Positions 1 to 7,861 of a DNA stretch of 41,234 nt are shown here, piece by piece. Location of the stretch: positions 1 through 41,234 of the forward strand of contig JAFWYB010000045.1 in the NCBI GenBank assembly GCA_017517865.1, given 5' to 3'. This DNA comes from Clostridia bacterium (lineage in GTDB: Bacteria > Bacillota > Clostridia > Oscillospirales > Acutalibacteraceae). The notes below the pieces were generated by a model. That model was not told the DNA's origin and did not search any database. It saw only the letters and a list, made by a program, of their open reading frames with translations. A program made the translations under genes and the position numbers. The number at the start of each line of letters is the position of its first letter. Position 1 is the stretch's first letter.

Positions 1-171
1 GAAGAGCCTTATGCAATCATGGGACTATTTGACATCTCCCAGAGAAGTGTTACTATTAAAGACTACTTGTCGATGACTATGCCATATCAGCTTTGGGAAA
101 ATATGACTAAAGATTTAGACAAAAGCTGCCTGACTACTCATAGTTGGAAAAATATTGAGAAACGGCTATAA
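1..171 (+). CDS. C-terminal end of an unrecognised protein (5' truncated by window)
   Basis: Frame 1 is open from the first base to a TAA at 169-171 and gives 56 residues ending in NIEKRL. I see no motif that identifies it. The reading frame has no internal stop and the next gene follows in the same direction 62 bases later, so it is plausibly a real gene tail, but it could equally be a remnant. No function is proposed. Confidence 0.45.
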   Translation, partial: EEPYAIMGLFDISQRSVTIKDYLSMTMPYQLWENMTKDLDKSCLTTHSWKNIEKRL

Positions 172-233
172 GTGATAAATTCCAATTTACCGAACAGTTT
201 AACAAACAAAATTTTGCTAAGGAGTGTGATTGA

Positions 234-1067
234 ATGAAGCAGATTGATAAGGGAATACTTGAAAATTCGGTTATTCAGTTTTTCTCAAGCTCTGTCCTTG
301 CGAAAAAGCTTTATTATAACATCCTTTGCAAAGGCCACTTCTTCTGCGACGGCAACTATCACCTGAGCCGTGATAACTATGACAGTATTCTGCTTGTGCT
401 CGTCAGAGACGGCACTTTTACCTTCCGTGACGGAAAGGGAGAGCTTGTCACTGCACAGAAAAATTCTATGGTAATTCTTGACTGCTATGAGCCTCACGAG
501 TACTACACCGAAGCTTATGCCGAGTTTCTGTGGATGCATATTGACGGTGCAAATTGCCGTGATTTCTGTAAGGAGATAATAAATCTGAACGGCAATATTA
601 TAAAAGGGCCCGCTTACATAAAGGCTGAAAAGCTGTTTTCAGAATCTTACGACAGTACAGATGCCCACGAGGGTGAAATATCTACTCTGATTTATCGCTT
701 GCTTGTGAACCTTTCTTCAAACATTACTGCAGAATCGGACAGTAAAGGAAAGCTTACCGTTACCAAGGCAAGAGAGTACATCGCAGAGCATCTTGACGAG
801 GAGATAACAACAGGTATTTTAGCCGATGAGCTTCACATAAGCCCTACCCACTTGTCCAGACTTTTCAGACAGTATACGGGCTTTTCACCTTATGATTATG
901 TCATCGCTGTCAGAATCAGTAAGGCTAAGGAGTATCTTCTCACAACAGATAAAAGCATAACGGATATCGCATATCTGACAGGTTTTAACTCTCAGGCGAA
1001 TTTTATATATTGCTTCAAAAATCACGAGGGTATGTCACCGGGCAAGTTCCGCAAGCTTAAATTTTAA
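234..1067 (+). CDS. AraC family transcriptional regulator
   Basis: 277 aa with the usual two-part layout. Residues 1 to about 165 form a cupin-like sensing half (Y-E-P-H-E-Y and W-M-H-I-D-G stretches). Residues about 173-277 form the double helix-turn-helix domain, with helices around ITTGILADELHISPTHLSRL and the conserved tail TDIAYLTGFNSQANF...SPGKFRK. The start is supported by AAGGAG at 220-225. A strong terminator follows, so it is transcribed separately from the methyltransferase genes at 1169-4046. As the adjacent co-oriented regulator it is the likely local controller of them. Regulatory role from family knowledge; target and ligand inferred. Confidence 0.93.
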   Translation: MKQIDKGILENSVIQFFSSSVLAKKLYYNILCKGHFFCDGNYHLSRDNYDSILLVLVRDGTFTFRDGKGELVTAQKNSMVILDCYEPHEYYTEAYAEFLWMHIDGANCRDFCKEIINLNGNIIKGPAYIKAEKLFSESYDSTDAHEGEISTLIYRLLVNLSSNITAESDSKGKLTVTKAREYIAEHLDEEITTGILADELHISPTHLSRLFRQYTGFSPYDYVIAVRISKAKEYLLTTDKSITDIAYLTGFNSQANFIYCFKNHEGMSPGKFRKLKF

Positions 1068-1091
1068 TATGGCAGGATTTCTAAACTTTAA

Positions 1092-1124
1092 GGCAGTATT
1101 TTGAAATACTGTCTTTTATTTTTT
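1092..1124 (+). terminator. Rho-independent terminator after the AraC gene
   Basis: A 10-bp stem (GGCAGTATTT with AAATACTGTC, one G-T pair, TG loop) at 1092-1113 is followed by TTTTATTTTTT. A TATAAT at 1128-1133 right after it is a possible -10 for the next gene, though no good -35 is visible. Confidence 0.85.
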
Positions 1125-1168
1125 GAGTATAATCAGATTGATAGGTAAAATCTGAAAGGATTGATTTT

Positions 1169-2407
1169 ATGAACGCCAAGGACAGAGAAAGGCTCCGCTA
1201 TCTTGCAGCTCATCAGCTTGAAATAGCTAATTCACCTAAAAATCTTGAAAGAGTTGAGCTTTGGAAAAGACACAATATGTATAAGGGCGAAAGACCGCCT
1301 ATTCACATTGAGGTGAATACCTTTGCTCACGAGGCGATAACGCCTTTTCTTCAGTGCGAGGACGAAACTGCAAGAAATATTGAGTATAAGCTCATCAGCA
1401 ATTTCATCAACCTTGAGCAGTTTGATGACGACAAGGTTGTACCTCCGTATTTTCAGCAGACCTATGATATTTACTTCACTCTTTTCGGTCATCACATAAA
1501 GCAGACAACTATGAAAAAGGCTGACGGCACAGAAATGGGACATCATTTTGAGCATATCATAGATGACCTCTACGATGATTTTGATAAGATAAAGTCCCCG
1601 TCGGTTTACGGTGTCAATAAAGAAAGTACTATGCAGAAGTTTGAGCTGTATAATGACATTTTCGGTGATATTCTTCCCGTAAGGCTCATAAGCGACGGAC
1701 TATACTCTACCCCCACACAGCACGTGGTACATATGATGGGTATGGAAAATATGCTCTACTCAATGTATGACTATCCCGACGAGTTCAAAGAAATGATGGA
1801 CAGAATAGCCGACGATTACATCGCATACTTCAAAAAGCTCGAAAGCGAAAATGTACTTCTGCAGAACAAGGCTTTTGAATGGGTATGTCAGGGGTCTATG
1901 GCATTCTATGATGAGCCCGACAAAGAGGGGCAGATTAAAACCACAGACCTTTGGGGCTTTATGGACAGTCAGGAAACTGTGGGCATTTCACCACAGATGT
2001 TCCGTGAATTTATCTTCCCTTGCTACAAGAAAATCGCTTCTGTTTTCGGCAGACTCAATTACGGCTGTTGTGAGCCCGTCAATACATTTTGGGAGGATAT
2101 AAAGACTCTGCCTAATCTGAAAAAGGTGTCAATCTCACCCTGGTGTGACGAAGATTTTATGGCAGAGCAGTTAAGAGAATCGGGTATTATCTATCACAGA
2201 AAACCAAGCCCCAACTATCTCGGTGTGGGTGCAAAGCTTGACGAAGATGCTTTCAGAAAACATATAGAAAAGACCGTTAAAACTGCTAAGGGCTGTAAGC
2301 TTGAAATATGTCAGCGTGATGTTTATACGGTCAATAAGGATATGGATAAGGTCAGACGGTATGTTCAGATTATCAGAGAAACTATTGATAAATATTGGGA
2401 GGGTTAA
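1169..2407 (+). CDS. Uroporphyrinogen decarboxylase-family corrinoid methyltransferase (substrate-side candidate)
   Basis: 412 aa, a TIM-barrel protein of the UroD superfamily, whose methyltransferase branch moves methyl groups to or from corrinoid proteins. Possible zinc ligands are the Cys pair in YGCCE (C300/C301) and the late Cys in EICQRD (C381), replacing the HxC...C layout of MtaA. Start has GAAAGGA upstream. It lies 3 bases before the corrinoid-protein gene and is followed by a second, more canonical methyltransferase, so it most likely takes the methyl group from the substrate (MT1 role). A relationship to demethylases such as MtvB/MtoB is suggested by context only; the methyl donor is unknown. 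Confidence 0.8.
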   Translation: MNAKDRERLRYLAAHQLEIANSPKNLERVELWKRHNMYKGERPPIHIEVNTFAHEAITPFLQCEDETARNIEYKLISNFINLEQFDDDKVVPPYFQQTYDIYFTLFGHHIKQTTMKKADGTEMGHHFEHIIDDLYDDFDKIKSPSVYGVNKESTMQKFELYNDIFGDILPVRLISDGLYSTPTQHVVHMMGMENMLYSMYDYPDEFKEMMDRIADDYIAYFKKLESENVLLQNKAFEWVCQGSMAFYDEPDKEGQIKTTDLWGFMDSQETVGISPQMFREFIFPCYKKIASVFGRLNYGCCEPVNTFWEDIKTLPNLKKVSISPWCDEDFMAEQLRESGIIYHRKPSPNYLGVGAKLDEDAFRKHIEKTVKTAKGCKLEICQRDVYTVNKDMDKVRRYVQIIRETIDKYWEG

Positions 2408-2410
2408 ATT

Positions 2411-3049
2411 ATGTCAGTTATAAATGAAATATCGGCTCTTGTGCAAAAGGGCGACCGCAGAGGTGTAAAGACAGCTGTCGAAACGGCACTCAGTGAAGGC
2501 TTTACGGCTAAAGTAATTCTCGATGACGGTCTTATCGGCGGTATGATGGTTATCGGTGAAAAATTCAAGCGTGATGAGGTTTATGTACCCGAGGTGCTTA
2601 TCGCCGCACGAGCTATGAATATGGGTGTAAGTGTGCTCAAGCCTTACCTCACTCAAGAGGGCGTTGAGCCTGTTGGCAAGGCAGTTATCTGTACTGTTCA
2701 GGGCGACCTTCACGACATAGGCAAAAATCTCGTCAAAATGATGCTTGAGGGTGTAGGTATCGAATGTATTGACCTTGGTACCGATATTTCAGCCGAGCAG
2801 GTGGTTGAAGCCGTAAAAGAAAGTGGCGCTGAGATTGTTGCCCTTTCATCACTTCTTACAACCACTATGGAATATCATAAGGATATTGTTGATGCGCTTA
2901 AAGAGGCAGGACTTCGTGACAGCGTAAAGGTAATGATTGGCGGTGCTCCCGTTAACGCAGAATTTGCAAAGCAGGTTGGTGCAGACGGCTATGCACCCGA
3001 TGCCGCAACAGCGGCTGACCTTGCTCTTTCATTTTTCAAAAAGGATTAA
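2411..3049 (+). CDS. Corrinoid (B12-binding) methyltransferase carrier protein, MtbC/MtaC-like
   Basis: 212 aa, the usual size of stand-alone corrinoid carriers. Residues about 1-85 are the helical cap domain (GLIGGMMVIGEKF, YVPEVLIAARAM). Residues about 88-212 are the Rossmann-like cobalamin domain with the signature GDLHDIGKN: D99-L-H101-D-I-G104, where H101 is the lower axial cobalt ligand. The later VMIGGAPVN loop is also present. GGAGG precedes the ATG and the gap from the upstream gene is 3 bases, so the two genes are co-transcribed. The protein would shuttle a methyl group between the flanking methyltransferases. No RamA-like reductive activator gene is in the window. Confidence 0.95.
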   Translation: MSVINEISALVQKGDRRGVKTAVETALSEGFTAKVILDDGLIGGMMVIGEKFKRDEVYVPEVLIAARAMNMGVSVLKPYLTQEGVEPVGKAVICTVQGDLHDIGKNLVKMMLEGVGIECIDLGTDISAEQVVEAVKESGAEIVALSSLLTTTMEYHKDIVDALKEAGLRDSVKVMIGGAPVNAEFAKQVGADGYAPDAATAADLALSFFKKD

Positions 3050-3053
3050 GTCT

Positions 3054-4046
3054 ATGAAACCGACAGTAAAAAAGATTATAGAGAATAAAGAGAAAACAAT
3101 CCCTATTCTTTCATTCCCGTCCACACAGCTACTCGGTATTACTGTTAAAGAGCTTCTTGACAGTCCCGAAATGCAGGTCAGGGGTATGAAAGTAATAGCA
3201 GACAGATGCAATATCGGAGCGAGCCTTAATATGATGGATTTGTCCGTTGAAGCAGAGGCTTTCGGTGCTGAGATTGTCTACTACGACCACGATGTTCCCG
3301 CTGTAAGAAAAGGAATAATTGATGATATTTTCGATGCTGAAAGCATTGTTGTACCGCCTGTAGGTACGGGAAGAACTGCCGTTTGCATTGAGGGCATAAG
3401 ACAAGCTAAGAGGGAAATTACAGATATTCCCGTTTTCTGTGGTGTTATCGGACCTTATTCTCTTGCAGGCAGACTTTTTGATATGACAGAGCTTATGATG
3501 GAGTGCTATGACAGTCCGGATGAGGTTAAAATTCTGCTTTCAAAAGCGACGGAATTCATTATTTCTTACATAAAAGAGTTCAAAAAAGCCGGTGCTGACG
3601 GTGTAATTATGGCAGAGCCTGCGGCAGGTCTGCTTTCACCAAAGCTCAACGCAGAGTTTTCCGCACCCTTTGTGAAAGAGATTTTTGATGCGGTAAACGA
3701 TGATGATTTTGTAATCTGTTACCACAACTGCGGAAATGCAATCGGTGATATGACTGCTGAGATTAAAACCTACGGTGCTGATATTTATCATTTCGGTAAT
3801 GCTGTACCTCTTACAAAAATGCTTCCCGAAATGCCCTCGGATTCTCTTGTTATGGGCAACATCGATCCTGTGTTTTTCACTACATCAAAACCGGAAAAAA
3901 TAAAAGAGAGCGTGAAAGCTCTCTATGAGGAATGTAAGGCTTATGAGAACTTTATGATTTCGTCGGGCTGTGATATACCTGCTACGGCAAAGTGGGAGAA
4001 TATTGATGCTTATTTTGAAAAAGTAAAAGAGATATATTCCGAGTGA
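3054..4046 (+). CDS. MtaA/CmuA family corrinoid:acceptor methyltransferase (UroD superfamily)
   Basis: 330 aa from ATG 3054; an upstream ATG in frame would run 113 bases into the corrinoid gene, so the later start is chosen, 4 bases after the preceding stop. The classical zinc motif HxC-x(n)-C is visible as H224-N-C226-G and C306 in SSGCDIP, with MGNIDP at 268-273. In methanogens MtaA moves the methyl group to coenzyme M; a clostridial host would need another thiol or tetrahydrofolate acceptor, so the acceptor is unknown. Third gene of the module and probable MT2 component. Confidence 0.9.
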   Translation: MKPTVKKIIENKEKTIPILSFPSTQLLGITVKELLDSPEMQVRGMKVIADRCNIGASLNMMDLSVEAEAFGAEIVYYDHDVPAVRKGIIDDIFDAESIVVPPVGTGRTAVCIEGIRQAKREITDIPVFCGVIGPYSLAGRLFDMTELMMECYDSPDEVKILLSKATEFIISYIKEFKKAGADGVIMAEPAAGLLSPKLNAEFSAPFVKEIFDAVNDDDFVICYHNCGNAIGDMTAEIKTYGADIYHFGNAVPLTKMLPEMPSDSLVMGNIDPVFFTTSKPEKIKESVKALYEECKAYENFMISSGCDIPATAKWENIDAYFEKVKEIYSE

Positions 4047-4055
4047 TTGGTTTAA

Positions 4056-4090
4056 CCCCTGACCGTAAAAAGTCAGGGGCGTTTCTTTTG
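4056..4090. terminator. Bidirectional terminator, CCCCTGAC family copy 1
   Basis: Perfect 8-bp stem CCCCTGAC 4056-4063 and GTCAGGGG 4072-4079, then CGTTTCTTTTG. It sits between the converging methyltransferase and TetR genes. The same stem recurs at 5827, 9459 and 21247. Confidence 0.85.
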
Positions 4091-4100
4091 CTTTTAATAC

Positions 4101-4613
4101 TTACAAGGACTCAATAAACCTTTCTATCAGTTTTATTGTTTTATCAAGGTGTTCGTTATTGGGATTTAATATCAGTAATCTTAAAGCACCGCCTATACAA
4201 AACTTGACAGCAAATTCAGTATCCTCTGAAACATTTGAAACAGAAACTATTTTCAGCAATTCCTTTTCAACATCGTTAACCAAAGCATTTATGTCATTTT
4301 CATAAAGTCTTAAAATTATTTTTTCGTTTTTATTAAATAAAACATATATATCGTTTACAATTGCTTTTGTGTTTGTCAGTAATTCGTTTATATGAGCACA
4401 GCTGTTAAGAAGCTTTGAGGTATATTCCTGACATATCTGTTTTTTAAGAGTCTCTATTGTTTCATAATGTGCGTAAAATGTTGTTTTGTTTATCATTGCC
4501 TTTTCACACAGCTCTGTAACCTTGATTGGCTTTGCACTGTTTTCTTTTAAAGTCATATACGCTTCTTTGATTGCTATTTCAGTCTTTTTAAATCTTAAAT
4601 CATTTTTATTCAT
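4101..4613 (-). CDS. TetR/AcrR family transcriptional regulator
   Basis: 170 aa from ATG 4613, chosen because GAGGAG lies just upstream on the minus strand; the longer open frame runs through the AT-rich divergent promoter and is not likely to be translated. The N-terminal DNA-binding helix-turn-helix lies at residues about 10-55 (KVTELCEKAMINKTTFYAHY, with the TetR T-F-Y-x-H-Y hallmark). The rest is a helical ligand domain with no recognisable specificity. It is divergent from the AttH-like gene, and the shared intergenic region carries a mirrored 13-bp sequence over the -10 boxes, so autorepression and repression of the neighbour are likely (inference). Confidence 0.9.
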   Translation of the reverse strand: MNKNDLRFKKTEIAIKEAYMTLKENSAKPIKVTELCEKAMINKTTFYAHYETIETLKKQICQEYTSKLLNSCAHINELLTNTKAIVNDIYVLFNKNEKIILRLYENDINALVNDVEKELLKIVSVSNVSEDTEFAVKFCIGGALRLLILNPNNEHLDKTIKLIERFIESL

Positions 4614-4631
4614 ACAATTTCTCCTCATATT

Positions 4632-4691
4632 ATTATAAACAACTGTTTTTATTAATCGTCGGTTGATTATGCAACTGTAGTTGTTTATAAT
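4632..4691. promoter_or_regulatory. Divergent promoter with 13-bp inverted-repeat operator
   Basis: ATTATAAACAACT at 4632-4644 is exactly mirrored by AGTTGTTTATAAT at 4679-4691, 34 bases apart. The right arm contains the -10 (TATAAT 4686-4691) of a good promoter for the + gene, with TTGATT at 4663-4668 and a 17-base spacer. The left arm supplies an identical TATAAT for the TetR gene. The right site also has a local dyad CAACT-GT-AGTTG (4672-4683). This is the expected position of the TetR protein's operators. Confidence 0.75.
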
Positions 4692-4729
4692 TATAATACA
4701 AATAAAACATTTAATCAAGGAGGTTCTGT

Positions 4730-5740
4730 ATGAAAAACATAAAAATTGATTACAATCCCGATAAATTGACAAGTTTTGAAAAAGAGTGGCTCATTCACAA
4801 AAAATGTAAGGAGTGGTGGTATGCCACAGGCATTCTTTTTGACGATGAAAATAATATGTATTCTTATCAGTACACTCTGCTGCACATTAATTTCGGAATA
4901 ATAACTGCCAAAATCGCAATGATGGCTTTAACCGATTATAAGAATAAGCGCCATTATTATTTACAGACGCCTGCAAATAAATCTGCTCCGGTCACAGTAA
5001 ATGAAAGCGAGGCTTCAATCGGCAACATCGCTTCTGCAAAGAAATCAGAAAAAGGAATAAATATTATACTTAACCATAAAAGCTTTTCTCTTGATTTGTT
5101 TGCTGATTACGGCAAAGGTGCTTTCTGGCATTGTGATAACGGAAAATTACAAATGGGCATACCCGGTCAAAAAGAAACGACTCTTTATTACTCTTACACC
5201 AATATGCCCACTGAAGGAAAGCTGATACTTAATGGAAAAGAGATACATTTAAAGGGCAAAACATGGTTTGACAAGCAGGGTGGCACCTATAATATTGTCA
5301 ATACACAGACTCATTGGGAGTGGTTTTCTCTTCGCTTTTTTGATGAAGAAGAAGCTATGCTCTTCACTTTCCCGCAAAATGATCCGCCATATTATGACGG
5401 CACTTTTATTTCTAAGGAAGGTGTCTCTCACCGTTTGAATAACTATAAGTTAAAGCAAACTGTTTCAACCACTTTCGGCGGCTTGAAATGGTCATCAGGA
5501 TGGGAACTTCATATGGAAGAAAAAGAAAAGGATTATGTAATAGAGCCTGTTCAGGGAGGCCATATGAACTTTGCATATTTTGAACAGCTTTGTTACATAA
5601 AAAATATGCAGGGTGAAATTGTAGGCTATGCTTTCGCAGAGCTTTTGCCCGGTGTATTAAACAAAAAGATGGCAGGCAAAAGTAAGGACGGAGAGACATC
5701 CATTTCTGTTATAAATCTCTTTAAAAGAGTTGAGTTTTAA
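4730..5740 (+). CDS. AttH/CrtC-like lipocalin-domain protein
   Basis: 336 aa. The pattern of an N-terminal W-W-Y-A-T-G strand, the central KGKTWFDKQGG followed by W-E-W-F-S-L-R, and the late YAFAELLPG strand matches the double-lipocalin fold of the AttH / carotenoid 1,2-hydratase family (hydroxyneurosporene synthase type). Many bacterial members act on unknown hydrophobic compounds. No signal peptide is seen, so it is probably cytoplasmic. The start has AAGGAGG 7 bases upstream. Expressed from a promoter overlapped by the TetR operator, so it is probably induced by a small hydrophobic compound (inference). Carotenoid chemistry itself is not supported, as no other crt gene is present. Confidence 0.75.
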   Translation: MKNIKIDYNPDKLTSFEKEWLIHKKCKEWWYATGILFDDENNMYSYQYTLLHINFGIITAKIAMMALTDYKNKRHYYLQTPANKSAPVTVNESEASIGNIASAKKSEKGINIILNHKSFSLDLFADYGKGAFWHCDNGKLQMGIPGQKETTLYYSYTNMPTEGKLILNGKEIHLKGKTWFDKQGGTYNIVNTQTHWEWFSLRFFDEEEAMLFTFPQNDPPYYDGTFISKEGVSHRLNNYKLKQTVSTTFGGLKWSSGWELHMEEKEKDYVIEPVQGGHMNFAYFEQLCYIKNMQGEIVGYAFAELLPGVLNKKMAGKSKDGETSISVINLFKRVEF

Positions 5741-5826
5741 TTAAATGCATTAGCTCAAAAGAGACATAATCTGTCAAGATTTTAGATAGAAGAATTGAAC
5801 AACTTTTGATTAATAACAAACATCAC

Positions 5827-5858
5827 CCCCTGACCACAAAAGTCAGGGGCGTTTTCTT
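5827..5858 (+). terminator. Terminator, CCCCTGAC family copy 2
   Basis: CCCCTGAC 5827-5834 and GTCAGGGG 5842-5849 followed by CGTTTTCTTG; ends the AttH-like transcript. A TATAAT at 5891-5896 lies ahead of the next gene. Confidence 0.85.
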
Positions 5859-5931
5859 GCCTTCGGTTGAAATATCTGCCGGTAATATGATATAATCTGT
5901 TTGATTACTTCCGATTTATAAAGGTGATAAA

Positions 5932-6264
5932 ATGGCAATAACAATAAATATTTACTATTCAGGTACAAACGGTAATGCGAGAAAATTTGCAGAAGAGATG
6001 ATACGGGACGGTATTGTTGACGAAATCCGTGCCAAAAAAGGCAATCTCCGTTATGAATACTTTTTCCCGATGAAGGATGCTGAAACCCTGCTTCTGATTG
6101 ACAGTTGGGCAAACCAACAAGCCCTCGATATACACCACAAGTCACCTATGATGCAAAAAATTATCGACTTGCGTGAAAAGTATGGCTTGAGTATGAGGGT
6201 TGAACGGTATATTACCGACGACGGGGGAATACCTGAAAAGGATAAAGTATTTATAAAAAAGTAA
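5932..6264 (+). CDS. Antibiotic biosynthesis monooxygenase (ABM) domain protein, YgiN-like
   Basis: 110 aa, the usual size of these dimeric ferredoxin-like-fold proteins. The pattern NIYYSGTNGNARKFAEEM, then YEYFFPMKDAETLLLIDSW and HHKSPMMQKI is the ABM core, with W and H in the usual active-site strand and helix. Members are quinol oxygenases or detoxify reactive small molecules; the substrate is unknown here. GGTGAT precedes the ATG. First of a string of small same-strand accessory genes. Confidence 0.85.
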   Translation: MAITINIYYSGTNGNARKFAEEMIRDGIVDEIRAKKGNLRYEYFFPMKDAETLLLIDSWANQQALDIHHKSPMMQKIIDLREKYGLSMRVERYITDDGGIPEKDKVFIKK

Positions 6265-6309
6265 AAGCTATTTAATTCAGTTATAATCGACCTGAAATGA
6301 GGTGTTAAA

Positions 6310-7020
6310 ATGAACAGACCCTATATTATATGTCATATGACAATGTCCCTTGACGGCAAGGTGACAGGTAACTTCCTTTCACAAAAGGCAAGTGCTGCTG
6401 CCTGTGAAATATATTACGACATTAACCGCAAGCTTAAATCAAACGGATTTATCTGCGGCAGAGTAACAATGGAAGGGAGCTTTACGGGCGGATATTACCC
6501 GGAGCTTTCAGAATATGAGCCTGTTGTTCACGACCTTGGCTTGAAAATGGATTATATACTTGATGATATGACAGGCTTTTATGCCGTTGCCTTTGACCCT
6601 AAGGGTAAGCTCGGCTGGAAGTCAAACAGAATCATTGACCCTGACGGCGACCCGGGATATGAGGGAGCACAGATTATTGAAGTGCTGACCGAGCAGGTTG
6701 ACGAAAGATATTTGGGCTATCTTGAAAGTATGGAAATTCCTTACATATTTGCAGGTGAAACGGAAATAGTTGTGGAGCTTGCACTTTTTAAGCTCAGGAA
6801 TATCATCGGTTGTGAAACTCTGCTTTTAGAAGGCGGCAGTATTGTAAACGGCTATTTTCAGAGAGCGGATGTAATTGATGAGCTGAGCCTTGTTGTGGCA
6901 CCTGTTACGGGCGAAAAAGACGACAAGCCACTCTTTATGGATAGTGTAATTTCTGAGTATGAGCTTATCAAGGTAGAAAACATAAATGGAAATGTAGTTC
7001 TTAATTACAAGAAAATATAA
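6310..7020 (+). CDS. RibD C-terminal / dihydrofolate-reductase-like reductase
   Basis: 236 aa. The N terminus CHMTMSLDGKVTG is the RibD-C/DHFR-fold signature, FICGRVTMEGSF the NADPH-binding loop region, and LLLEGGSIVNGYFQ...DELSLVVAP the typical C-terminal motif (E-G-G-x-x-x-N-x-x-x). The family includes riboflavin pyrimidine reductases and many stand-alone NADPH reductases. It lacks the deaminase half and other rib genes nearby, so a riboflavin role is unlikely. Ribosome site GAGGTG precedes the ATG, with a TATAAT at 6282-6287. Confidence 0.85.
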   Translation: MNRPYIICHMTMSLDGKVTGNFLSQKASAAACEIYYDINRKLKSNGFICGRVTMEGSFTGGYYPELSEYEPVVHDLGLKMDYILDDMTGFYAVAFDPKGKLGWKSNRIIDPDGDPGYEGAQIIEVLTEQVDERYLGYLESMEIPYIFAGETEIVVELALFKLRNIIGCETLLLEGGSIVNGYFQRADVIDELSLVVAPVTGEKDDKPLFMDSVISEYELIKVENINGNVVLNYKKI

Positions 7021-7044
7021 AAAGATTTTGGAGAAGTGTTTGCT

Positions 7045-7758
7045 ATGGCTATGTGGAATCCTTGGCGAGGTTGTAAAAAATGCAGTGAGGGGTGTCTGCA
7101 TTGCTATATTCACAAAGGCGATGCCAAACGCGGCATTGATACAAGTGATATTGTTAAAACAAAAGATTTTTATAAACCTACCGAAAGGCTGAAAAACGGC
7201 AGCCATAAAATGAAAAGCGGTATTGTTTATATGTGCTTTTCTACGGATTTTCTAATAGAAGAAGCAGACGAATGGCGAAATGAATGTTGGTCTATGATAA
7301 AAGAGCGGCAAGACTGCACCTTTCTTTTTCTTACAAAGCGTATTGAAAGATTTGCTGACTGTATTCCCGATGATTGGGGTGACGGATATGAAAATGTGGT
7401 TGTTTGCTGTACCGTTGAAAATCAGAAGAATGCGGATAAAAAGCTATCGGTATTCAAGGGTTTGCCCATAAAGCACAAATGTATTACTGCACAACCCTTG
7501 CTTGAAAAAATACACATTGAACCGTATCTTGATAATATTGAGCTTGTCGTAGTCGGCGGAGAGTCGGATAAATTTGCAAGACCTCTTGATTATGACTGGG
7601 TGCTTGATATCCGTGAGCAGTGCATCAGAAAAAATGTCAGCTTTGAATTCAGACAGTGCGGTACACATTTTATCAAAGACGGCGAGAAATATAAACTACA
7701 GACAAAAGACCTTTGCAAGCAGGCGAAAAAAGCAGGTATTGATTATAAGAAATGTTGA
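7045..7758 (+). CDS. DUF5131 (phage Gp37/Gp68-type) radical-SAM-like protein
   Basis: 237 aa from ATG 7045; a GTG at 7036 is possible but is only 2 bases from the TTGGAGA site, whereas 7045 is properly spaced. The N terminus MWNPWRGCKKCSEGCLHCY includes C13-x3-C17-x2-C20, the [4Fe-4S] spacing of radical SAM enzymes. Other family marks are FLFLTKRIERF, CTVENQKNAD, and VVVGGESDKFARP. Homologues are common on phages and mobile DNA; the reaction is unknown. Follows the reductase gene by 24 bases and may be co-transcribed. Confidence 0.85.
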   Translation: MAMWNPWRGCKKCSEGCLHCYIHKGDAKRGIDTSDIVKTKDFYKPTERLKNGSHKMKSGIVYMCFSTDFLIEEADEWRNECWSMIKERQDCTFLFLTKRIERFADCIPDDWGDGYENVVVCCTVENQKNADKKLSVFKGLPIKHKCITAQPLLEKIHIEPYLDNIELVVVGGESDKFARPLDYDWVLDIREQCIRKNVSFEFRQCGTHFIKDGEKYKLQTKDLCKQAKKAGIDYKKC

Positions 7759-7861
7759 CAACAGGGAAATTCTTGCAAAGCTGTTTAATGCTGTGTATGG
7801 TGGATTCCTGAGCCGAAGAAAGAGAGATAAGAGTTTAACTAAAAGAAAAGAAGTGACGGAT

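Noticed and set aside
1134-1154. 6-bp dyad CAGATT...AATCTG before the methyltransferase start as an AraC operator
   Set aside because: Short, and AraC proteins usually bind direct repeats; too weak to list as a site.
7574-7861. N-terminal extension of the CPBP gene into DUF5131
   Set aside because: Lies in a different frame of a convincing gene, is not hydrophobic, and CPBP proteins do not carry such an extension.
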